Source: Tranzscheliella williamsii (lineage: Eukaryota; Basidiomycota; Ustilaginomycetes; Ustilaginales; Ustilaginaceae). Taken from it: a stretch of 51,832 bases of DNA. The stretch spans positions 1 through 51,832 of the forward strand of contig JALBYF010000097.1 in the NCBI GenBank assembly GCA_023212725.1, read 5' to 3'. Numbering within the stretch: position 1 is the first letter of the stretch; each line of letters opens with the position of its first letter. Both the position numbers and the translations under genes were made by a program. The notes under the pieces were generated by a model. It saw nothing but the letters and a program-made list of their open reading frames with translations, searched no databases and was not told the origin of the DNA. Below are positions 44,341-51,832 of the stretch, piece by piece.

Positions 44341-44871
44341 TATTGTTTGGCCAAAAATCCAACTTGAAGTATTTGGCTCATATGTATTAATGCAACAAGC
44401 ATGTGTCTTGGGGCTTGGATGCTGCAATATCCATATCCTAACAATGTTGTTACACAGGAAGCTTGCCTCTAGCACTAAGCCGCCGACATCCATAGCACCC
44501 ATCTCATGAACATAGCACCAATGTCTGAAAGTATGTCTGAGATTGTTGAAGATGTCATCAGAAATGAGCCACTCAAGACAGTTGAGGAGCATTCCCAGAG
44601 AGAGCGCTCTCCTTTGCTCAGGCAAATCAAAGAATGCTATTACAGCGATGTCAAGACCAATGCCGATGAGGTGGACATACTCAATAATGTTATGTGAGAA
44701 ACATGTCCTTTCAAGGCTGGTTGACAAAAGGCAAAAGCTGCCCAGCTTGTTTGTCTCAGACACATGGGGCAAAGGCATGGCGCTCTGGCCATGGAAGGCA
44801 AAATCTGACCTAGTAACTAGCATAGTGGATGAGGTGCAAGCCAAGGAACATACCATCTCTATGCTGGCACC
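44341..44871. other. Degenerate repeat DNA, partly an inverted copy of 47055-47160
   Basis: Positions 44341-44443 match the reverse complement of about 47055-47160 (shared ttgtttggcc, atccaactt, and atatccRRatcctaaca at the end), suggesting a common LTR whose start is TGTTAGGAT. The rest has no CpG-rich coding signature. A 268-codon minus-strand frame crosses several element boundaries and is not a gene. Confidence 0.4.
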
Positions 44872-45052
44872 TGTTATGGCCGGTAGGCCGCATCGCCAGC
44901 ATGACCTTGTGCGTCCAATGGAGAGGGGCCACGCGCTCTGGCCCACGACCATGGTAGTACCACCGGCCAACAAGACATCTACCTTGGGCACCTCATCAGT
45001 CTCTTATTGTGGAGTGCCCACTGGGCATTGCCCTATTTAAACAAATGCCCCC

Positions 45053-45716
45053 TGTTACAGGACTGGGTCCTGCAACATTGTGGCAGGTCATTCCAGCGAC
45101 CATCCAAGAAGGGTCGCTTGGAGGGACGCGCCAAAATGCCCATCGCTCAAGAGATCACTGTACAGAGGATGTCTCGGGTGACTGTTACGGGCCCCAAGCT
45201 GGAAGAGCGCGCTCCATAGTGCAGCAGCAAAACCACTACACCAACTAGTACACTAGTTGGTGAACCAAGCTTGATGCGTGCTGAAGAAGGGGCCCTGTAA
45301 CAGTGACCACCAAGGTGCCTAATGAGGTAATGGGCAGAAGCCCACCAAACCCCCACTTCCATGTCAGTTTCCAGTCATGTATATAGAGCACATTGTCTGG
45401 GCTCAATGAGGCTGCTCCTCATCGAGTCTAGTCTATACACAATTGTAGAATCTAGTCTGTTAACATCACGCCATCAGGTGTGGAAACCATCAACATACAC
45501 AGGCATATCCTGAGCACAGTCTTGGTGTCATACAACAGGCATTAGTACAACAAGCAACTATAACCATATGAGTGGAGACTGTTGGCCCACTGGACACAGT
45601 GCCCAAACGGGTAAGCACTAGAGCCCTTCCGTCAGGGTTTGGCATGTCGCTCAAGCAACCTGCCAAACGGAGCGCTCTCAAGCGATCCGCCATGGAAGAA
45701 GGGCTCGCCCGTTACA
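45053..45716 (+). mobile_element. Solo LTR family B, copy 1, nested in A (interrupted by C)
   Basis: It starts TGTTACAGGACTGGG and ends GCCCGTTACA. It is flanked by ccccc on both sides (45048-45052, 45717-45721). TATA box gtatataga is at 45379-45387, followed by a stem-loop (45401-45427). Minus C and its duplication it is 539 bp. A second, inverted copy is at 50744-51228. Confidence 0.9.
45183..45302. mobile_element. 120-bp mini-element C with 13-14 bp inverted ends, nested in B
   Basis: Ends are TGTTACGGGCCCC and (inverted) TGTTACAGGGCCCC. The 5-bp duplication gtgac flanks it at 45178-45182 and 45303-45307. The B copy at 51 kb has the empty site (..gggcgactaccaagg.. when read in B orientation). 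It has no coding capacity. It could be a very small solo LTR (TG..CA, 5-bp duplication) or a MITE-type element. Confidence 0.9.
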
Positions 45717-45932
45717 CCCCCTCTCCCCGCTCATACTTGCCCCCTGGTCATCAAATGTATTTAGACTATTGCACAACAGTAGGAGAAGTATACAACCTTG
45801 ACCATTGCCAAAGCTGTTGTTGATTGACCACTCATAGCAGTACAACGACCAACACACTCCAGCCTCCGGTGATTTCCCCAAACTTGGCAAATCCACCAGC
45901 CACCAGATGTTGCTAGACCCTGGGGCATAACA

Positions 45933-46687
45933 GCACCTATGTGTTATGGGTTTGGGGAACCTTGGGCCGGCATAGCCCAAGGGGCAGTCGCCATGGCGCT
46001 GCCATGGCCTTCATATAAAAGTACAGGTGCATTGTTTCCTGCATAACAAGTTCCCACCAATAGACGTGGTGCTAGCAGGTCTACCCACTGTCTGGGTGGA
46101 AGAGAGACAATGTATATAGGCAGTGCTTCAAGACTGGAGGAGGTCCTCATCCAGTCTAGTTAACCTAAAGCATAGCTCTACCTCTTGGTATAGGTTGTAG
46201 GGTCCTACAAACTATACTCCAGTACACTGAGTACTGAAAGGCATGTGCACAACACCCACACCTTGTCACCAATACCAACCCACCCATTGCTGTAGCGCCC
46301 CTCACTACAGTGATACCAATTGTCATTGCGCTACAGGGTAAAGAGTTGCCACCCATAGTGCATCAACCTCTGTCATCACTGCCACTGAGTCCCTGAATGG
46401 GTGACTCACATGGTGGTCCTAGGGCTCACATTGCCATACAAAGTCTCCACCGTTACAGCAATATGGTGGTGCACCACTATGAGAAGCTACTGTGGTGGTG
46501 ACAAGGCAGCCAAAGTCACATACTTCTCCTACTAGGTAGCAGTATACTGAATACATTTGACAACCTCCCCGGGAAGAACTGGGGTCAAGGTGGGCCTTAT
46601 ATACAGGTGTGTTAGGGGTAGAGGGTAGGGGTGCACCTTGAATAGGGGCGCTGGGCATGGGTCAGGTGTCATGCTAGATAATGCAGG
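45933..46687. other. Degenerate LTR DNA with TATA box, stem-loop and a decayed inverted family-A fragment
   Basis: A TGTTATGGGTTTGGGG at 45942 looks like an LTR start. A TATA box (46112-46118) and stem-loop (46131-46157) follow. From about 46428 to 46680 the sequence resembles an inverted, strongly diverged family-A LTR (acttctcctact..gaatacattt). Boundaries cannot be fixed. No gene was seen. Confidence 0.45.
46111..46157 (+). promoter_or_regulatory. TATA box plus GATGAGG-type stem-loop (unassigned LTR)
   Basis: tgtatatagg is followed by AGACTGGAGGAGG (46131-46143) and CCTCATCCAGTCT (46145-46157), 12 of 13 pairs with a one-base spacer. Confidence 0.6.
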
Positions 46688-47017
46688 TGTTACAATTGTG
46701 CACCTAGCTTGGGTTGACCACCCATGGAGATCAATGCTCACAGCACCCTACCTGGACCATGTCCAATTGGCCCTGTATTCCCACCTTAGACACACTTGTA
46801 TATTTACTTACCCAGACCCATAACCTCCCTACTGGAGGCCACCAAATGTATTTAGTCTATTGCTACCCAATAGGAGAAGTACTTAACCCTAACCATCTCA
46901 TTGCCATTGAGCAGCCTCTCATAGTGGTGCACCAGCATATTGCCCCTGCCTCTTCCATATCACTGGCACTCCTGGTGATCCACCCAGCACCAGAGGTTTA
47001 GACCCTGGGGCATAGCA
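46688..47017 (+). mobile_element. Solo LTR family A, copy 2
   Basis: This 330-bp element starts TGTTACAATTGTG and ends GACCCTGGGGCATAGCA. It is flanked by gcagg on both sides (46683-46687 and 47018-47022). It contains the family block tgtatttagtctattgctac and a gtatattta TATA-like box. No internal genes adjoin it. Confidence 0.9.
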
Positions 47018-47686
47018 GCAGGGGGCCAGTGGTTGACCCAGTGCAGGGTGATTGTGTTAGGATTTGGATATCGCAGCGACCAAGCCACAAGACAAATGCT
47101 TGTCGCATGAACACAAAATACTACAAGTTGGATCCTTGGCCAAACAATGCAACCGCATGAAGGCAACGGCACAACTGGCAAGGAGATAAGACTACGGCTA
47201 TGCAAGTAAAAGGAAAGGTCTGCCAATACTCCAGGTAACCTGGAGTTATGGCGATAAGCACTTGTCTTATCACTGGTAAGACGGGTGCAATGGTGCAACC
47301 CCAGTGTGAAAGACACTCACAACCATCCAACCCACACCTGGGATAAATACAACTAAGAATCTTCACTCATGCAAGAGAAGATATGCTATATGACTATGAT
47401 CGCATATATACATGTGCAACTTGCAAAGAGACTATGCAATAGAATTATCTAAAAACCCAAGATCCCTTTGTCTGTAGTCATGCACACTGGCGACTAGCAA
47501 AGGTAAACTGCTCTTCGAACATAGTTCAACACAAGCTTGCCATTCATGATAGTGAGTACCCTAGCCTCACTCTCCCTCAATGTTTTGCTAAGTCGTTTAG
47601 ATTGACTGTAAAATACTGCTGGCCATGCATCGTCTGTGGCATGAAGCTGACCCACAATGCTCCTGGATCCTGTTCATCAACACAGA
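47018..47686. other. Degenerate repeat DNA between two family-A LTRs
   Basis: A TGTTAGGATTTGG at 47055 begins the segment shared inverted with 44341-44443. Downstream AT-rich DNA contains tatatac (about 47404-47410) but no stem-loop of the GATGAGG type. Some CpGs remain, so it is less decayed than its neighbours. No gene was seen. Confidence 0.4.
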
Positions 47687-48053
47687 TGTTACGGCCGGTA
47701 GGATGGGGATCAACGGCCGGACACGAGCGGATACTCAGATGCATCCCCAGTCACGAACTTGGTCCATGCACGGGCCGATGTGCCAGCAGACCACCGGGGG
47801 TGCATGTGGTGGACCTGACATGCCTGTATATAAACCCCTCCCCTCACTGCACCCGATAGTCGACCAGGGGTCGAATGTATTTAGTCTACTGTTGCTCGGT
47901 GGATTGACTATACAACCTTGAGCCCCATTGCTCCCCACCTGTGACCGTCCTCTTGTAGCGGCACACCACTGGACGCCTCAGCCTCACCGCACCCCGGTCA
48001 GCGACCGGCCACTCATCGTATCACCAGAGGTTGTCAGACCCTGGGGCATAACA
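47687..48053 (+). mobile_element. Solo LTR family A, copy 3
   Basis: This 367-bp element starts TGTTACGGCCGGTAGG and ends GACCCTGGGGCATAACA. A perfect 5-bp duplication acaga flanks it (47682-47686, 48054-48058). The TATA box tatataaaccc is at about 47826-47836. It retains several CpGs and is the best-preserved + strand copy of the family. Confidence 0.95.
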
Positions 48054-49119
48054 ACAGACTCCATCAGCATGGCTCCCTCTGGGTCCATAGCAAGGCCTGC
48101 ATCAAATTGGCTGAGTGAAGACCCCTTGATCAGATTGGTGCCAACCATTTGTCACTTTGCCACTGGATGTTGGCTTTAACAAGAAGATACACCATTTCAG
48201 AGCATGGCTCTGGAACAAGCAACTCAGGTATGTCAACCTAACTGAGACACTGAGCAAGCTCAGGCAATTGCTATGGAACACTGGCCTCTACTGGCACACT
48301 GGTGCAGAGGTTCCATGACTGCACACGCACAATTTCCTCCTCAAGTTGCTCAGCCTGCTGCCAACACATGTGGCCCGCATGGAAAGCATGAGAAGCAATT
48401 GCAGGTGATGGTCATGATGGGACAACTGGTTCCACTGACATATGTAGGGCACCAGGGATTACAAGCGCACATGGAGCAATTGTTCCAGCAAGAGCAAGTG
48501 TCAACCTACTTGTGCTGGGTTGTCAAAGTTGTAATGGTGGAGGATCCATAGAGCAATGCTGGCTCTAGGAACACCGTTTGAGTCACCCATCCAGGGACCT
48601 GGTGGCAGTGACTACAGCAAACAACTATACTTGGGCAGTGACGCTTACCCAAGTGCACTTGTGTGTGCTAGCACCAAATGAACAGAGTCCTACAGCAATG
48701 TGATCATGACCAATGCTTATGGAGCATGTGTCTGCAGTTTGACTCTGCTGTACTGGGTGTATGAAGGTTTAGCTTGTGCTGTATCGCAAGCAATACTTTA
48801 ACGGTAAAGACCTGTGTGTATAAACAAGACTGGATGAGGATCCACCTCATCCAGCACTGCTAGCTGTGGACTACATACAATATTCCTGTGGCCCCCCCCC
48901 CCCCCCCCTCCCTTGGAGGATGGCAGGTGTTGTGCCAGCACAATATGACCAACCATTGTGCTTGCACATGAAGGTGGGTGTCAAGCTGCACCTAAAGATG
49001 AGATTGCCTTACTCAAGACAATTCTGCCTTTGACCCCCACACCTGGTGACAGCGCCCTGTAACATTAGTGTACAATCTGTTGGATGCATTTAAAACATTG
49101 TTGCCATCCAATTGCCCTT
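48054..49119. other. Degenerate repeat DNA with TATA/stem-loop and 17-C homopolymer
   Basis: TATA box gtataaaca (48817-48825) is followed by a perfect 10-bp stem (48830-48839 with 48845-48854). A run of 17 C occupies 48892-48908. A 92-codon frame at 48273-48551 is Gln/Met-rich and could be a gag relic, but this is weak. No intact gene was seen. Confidence 0.4.
48817..48854 (+). promoter_or_regulatory. TATA box plus GATGAGG-type stem-loop (unassigned LTR)
   Basis: tgtataaaca is followed by CTGGATGAGG (48830-48839) and CCTCATCCAG (48845-48854), a perfect 10-bp stem with a 5-nt loop. Confidence 0.65.
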
Positions 49120-49460
49120 TGTTACGGTCAACCACCGGTCTCAGGTTGACTACCGCTACACGGGCACAGTCCCCTAGCCACCTGGCCCGTGCCCCTCCTT
49201 ACCCCTACTCTGGTTGAAGCCCACCTGCTGCACACCTGTATATAACCATGCCCCTGGCCCCCAGCCCTTCTCTGGGAGGTCATTGAATGTATTCAGTCTA
49301 TTGCTACCCAATAGGAGAAGTACCTGACCCTGACCACCTCATTGTCATTATGCAGCCTCTTGTAGTGGTGCACCACCACAATACCCCAGCCTCTACCCAG
49401 TCACCAGTACCACTGGTCATTCACCCAGTGCCAGAGGTTATCAGACCCTGGGGCATAACC
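49120..49460 (+). mobile_element. Solo LTR family A, copy 4
   Basis: This 341-bp element starts TGTTACGGTCAACC and ends GACCCTGGGGCATAACC (final A replaced by C). The duplication ccctt flanks it (49115-49119, 49461-49465). TATA box gtatataacc is at about 49240-49248. The shared block tgtattcagtctattgctac is present. Confidence 0.9.
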
Positions 49461-49962
49461 CCCTTCTCACTCATTGTTTATGCGACTTAGCAGAGGGAGA
49501 GGAGACACAGCATACTTGTCCAGGAGATAGGTATGGTAATGGAAGGGATAGGAGCAATTGGGACTTTGACTCTGCACAGTTGTGTGAGGGTACGGGCTTC
49601 TTTGGAGTGGTCTAGTTTGATGATCTCATACACACTGGTGGGTGGCTTTGGTGTGGTTTATATAGCATATGTTTTCTCTCTTGCAAGTGTAGAGTGCATG
49701 AGGTTTTATTCTTGTACCTTTGCATGTGATGGACTTGTCCCCTTGGACAAGCTCTGACCCTGGTAGACATGCCACTTAGGTATTCAACCCTGTTTGTTTA
49801 ATAGTCAACACTGTATTGTTCCAATGTAAAGCAATTCCCTGACTCAGATTGAACTGCACCTGGTGATTGGCCAGGCAAATCCATTGAGTTGGGGCTTTTA
49901 AGCTCTTGACCTGTAGGTGGGAAAGTTCAGGTGCTGCTTGTCTGTGTATGGTAATAGCCCCT
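49461..49962. other. Degenerate repeat DNA
   Basis: This is CpG-poor DNA with a gtttatatagc TATA-like sequence near 49659-49669, possibly another decayed LTR. No gene or clear ends were seen. Confidence 0.35.
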
Positions 49963-50743
49963 TGTAACGGGCATGCTCCTAGTAGTCTTGTCCTACTAGG
50001 AAACCCGCTTGACAGCACCATTGAGGGAACTGATGGGAGTAGCGCTGGTCCCCAGCGCTGTCCAGTGCAGGCTGTCTTGCTCTGGACTGCACTGCCTTGC
50101 CATGCTATAGGACAATAGCAGTGTCAGTATGCTTGTAGCAACTATGCCATCGGGCGGTAGTCATGCTGATGGTGTTGGTGTTGGGCACTGTAAAGAGTGC
50201 ATGTGCTCCGCTGTGCTGTCCTGGGCAGAGTGCCCATCAGTATTGCCCCTGCTGCCTGGGGAGCAGGTGTTACGCCCCAGGGTCTGGCAACCTCCGGTGG
50301 CTGGTGGATTCGCCAGGTGTGGGGGAATCACCAGAGGCTGAAGCGTGCCGGTGGTGGTACCACTACGAGTGGTCAATCAATGACAGCTTTGGCAATGGTC
50401 AAGGTCATATACTTCTCCTACTGTTGTGCAATAGACTAAATACATTCGATGCCCTGGGGGCGAGGGCGAGCGGGGAGCAGGGGCGCTTAAATAGGGCACT
50501 GCCCGGTGGACAGCCCCCACAGCAGGAGACTGGCGGAACGCCCAAGGTTGACAACTTGTCGGCCGGTGGCTTCACCACGGTCATTGCCCGACGCGGTCGC
50601 CCCCTTTTCTGTCGAATGCGCGGGACTGTGCGGGAAATTCGGCCTACCGGCCGTAACAGCAGGGAGATACCCTCAATGGTATAGAACATGTGTGAATTGA
50701 CTAGACTGGATGAGGGTCAAACTCCTCCAGTCTTGGAGCGCCA
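49963..50743 (-). mobile_element. LTR-like family D, copy 2 (inverted, interrupted by A and cut by B)
   Basis: On the + strand it begins TGTAACGGGCATGCTCC, the 3' end of D, and runs to the insertion point of B at 50744. It matches 43601-44340 inverted. Relative to that copy it lacks element E but contains a family-A LTR at 50268-50658. The stem-loop is at 50704-50732. Many CpGs of copy 1 are TpG or CpA here. Confidence 0.75.
50268..50658 (-). mobile_element. Solo LTR family A, copy 5 (inverted, inside D)
   Basis: This 391-bp element reads TGTTACGCCCCAGGG on the left and GGCCGTAACA on the right of the + strand. It is flanked by gcagg (50263-50267, 50659-50663). D copy 1 near 43690-43710 shows the uninterrupted target (cctgctcaacaggtagcagg), which confirms the insertion. 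Its tatttaag box matches that of copy 1. Confidence 0.95.
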
Positions 50744-51228
50744 TGTAACGGGCAAGCCCTTCTTCTGTGGTGGATCGCTCGAGAGCACTCCATTTGGCAG
50801 GTCGCTGGAGCGACGTGCCAAACCCTGACAGAAGGGCTCTAGTGCTTACCCGTTTGGGTGCTGCGTCCAACAGGCCAACAGTCTCCACTTGTATGGTTAG
50901 GGATGCTTGTTGTGCTAACGCCCGTTGTACGACACCAATGCTGTGCTCAGGATATGACTGTGTACGTTGATGGTTTCCACACCCAAGGGCATGATGTTGA
51001 CAGACTAGATTCTACAATTGTGTATAGACTAGACTTGATGAGGAGCAGCCTCACCAAGCCCAGACAACATGCTCTATATACATGACTGGACACTGACATG
51101 GAAGTTGGGGTTTGGTGGGCTTCTGCCCATTACCTCATTAGGCACCTTGGTAGTCGCCCAAGACATCCTTCGTACAGTGATCTCTCGAGTGATGGGCATT
51201 TTGGCACGTCGCTCCGAGCGACCCTTCT
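50744..51228 (-). mobile_element. LTR family B, copy 2 (inverted, truncated by F)
   Basis: It starts on the + strand with TGTAACGGGCAAGCCC, the inverted 3' end of B, and follows copy 1 for 485 bp. It includes the TATA box (51073-51083) and stem-loop (51034-51058). It lacks C. Homology stops at gcgacccttc (51228), where F begins. Confidence 0.85.
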
Positions 51229-51832
51229 GTCAGCGGTCGTGCGCCTGATCCCAAGCACTGGTCGATATGATAATGATATCGACTGAGTGGTCGTGATTTG
51301 ACTGTGTTGCAGTCGATCGACTCAATAAGCAAGGATTGAGCGAGGCTCCAATCGACGTGGTTCTGAGATCGACTGACCGCCGTGGACGCTCCGTCCAGAG
51401 GTAGAGAGGCGTGTTCGAGGCTGTACTTGCTTACAAGAATGGGAGAGCGTCCTTAACACACTCTTGCAAGGTGGACACCGTTATTGATGGTGTACTAAGG
51501 GGGATTGGGGTCTCGCTATCACACTGTTGGTGTGAGCACGACTGAGATGATGTCGACGGTTCTCCGACTCGAACGGAGGCACAGACGATGGTGTTGAGCA
51601 ACGATCCTGGATTGCTCAGCAAGACTGACTGAATGACTAGCTACGGTTATTGTTTAATAGAGTGGATGAGGGCGGCCCTCATCCCCTGAGAAAGCGCGAC
51701 ACCTTTTATAAGGACGGTTGTCGGTCGGCTACCAGTCAACGGCTAGACTGGTCATGCCCCCTTATCAGTAGGATGTCCCTTATCTCTGGCCAGGTCTCCT
51801 GACTGACCGACGTCTACGTGGGACATGGGGTT
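51229..51832 (-). mobile_element. LTR-like element F, CpG-rich, running off the window
   Basis: It begins TGTCAGCGGTCGTGCG exactly where family-B homology ends. A minus-strand TATA box (ttataaaagg, 51702-51713) is followed by a perfect stem-loop with GGATGAGGG/CCCTCATCC arms (51664-51684), giving the orientation. CpG density is high, unlike the interrupted B copy. The other end lies beyond the window, so LTR status and any internal genes cannot be checked. Confidence 0.55.
51664..51713 (-). promoter_or_regulatory. TATA box plus GATGAGG-type stem-loop (element F)
   Basis: On the minus strand, the TATA-like sequence in 51702-51713 is followed by a perfect 9-bp stem, GGATGAGGG (51664-51672) with CCCTCATCC (51676-51684). 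Confidence 0.6.

Larger units (their letters stand above)
44872..45932 (+). mobile_element. Solo LTR family A, copy 1 (interrupted by B)
   Basis: It starts TGTTATGGCCGG and ends GGGGCATAACA. It is flanked by the 5-bp duplication gcacc (44867-44871 and 45933-45937). Removing nested element B and its duplication leaves 392 bp, almost the same as the uninterrupted copy at 50268-50658 (391 bp). TATA-like tatttaaa is at about 45034. The shared downstream block tgtatttag..tattgc..aggagaagta is present after B. Confidence 0.9.

Noticed and set aside
44185..44991. A 268-codon minus-strand frame in the repeat region
   Set aside because: It runs across the end of D, an unassigned stretch and the start of an A LTR. 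No coherent protein similarity is visible, and the openness follows from low CpG and few stops on that strand.
42951..51832. A CRISPR array, telomere or phage-type explanation for the repeats
   Set aside because: Repeats are dispersed, in both orientations, with TG..CA ends and target duplications. There are no regularly spaced direct repeats and no telomeric hexamer tract.

Overview
The window is nuclear DNA of a filamentous basidiomycete, most probably a smut fungus (Ustilaginomycotina). The reasons are: large, mostly single-exon genes with CpG-rich coding sequence; the few introns that can be placed run GT..AG and are mostly 85-100 nt; proteins carry long Ser/Ala/Pro-rich extensions; and the gene families are typically fungal (HECT-like Ipa1/UBE3D, Bni1/SepA-type formin, Sat4/Hal4 kinase, Rcy1, Spo7, Wapl). 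Species assignment is inference.

Positions 1-42625 are gene-dense. In order: HECT-like E3 ligase (+, 508-5439), Bni1/SepA-type formin (+), Mrs2 mitochondrial Mg2+ channel (+), a three-exon gene joining an EI24/Rrt8-type membrane protein to the urease chaperone UreD (-), transaldolase (-), spliceosomal cyclophilin H (-), Sat4/Hal4-like kinase (+), short-chain dehydrogenase (-), MetE-C-terminal-like methyltransferase (+), Bir1/survivin (-), Wapl cohesin-release factor (+), Spo7 (-), recyclin-1 (+) and 2-isopropylmalate synthase (-). They do not form a pathway cluster. The Bir1/Wapl pair is the most suggestive: two chromosome-segregation genes share a divergent 1.16-kb promoter region that contains a perfect MluI cell-cycle box. 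Intron/exon structures were worked out by joining frames at GT..AG sites. They restore conserved protein ends, such as the QCGEM terminus of cyclophilin H and a CaaX box in recyclin-1.

From about 42.95 kb to the end the DNA changes character. It contains no intact gene, is mostly poor in CpG, and is a nest of solo LTR-like elements (TG..CA ends, 5-bp target-site duplications, internal TATA boxes). Seven elements have readable 5-bp duplications, including one three-deep nest (A contains B contains C). Reciprocal empty sites between copies confirm three insertions. Comparison of two copies of one family shows concentrated CpG-to-TpG/CpA decay, while two LTRs (43813-44145 and 51229-end) are still CpG-rich and so probably young. 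An inverted hairpin of the type GGATGAGG..CCTCATCC sits 10-20 nt downstream of the TATA box in several otherwise different families. This shared LTR hairpin, the EI24-UreD fusion and the degenerate first BIR domain are the items most worth following up.
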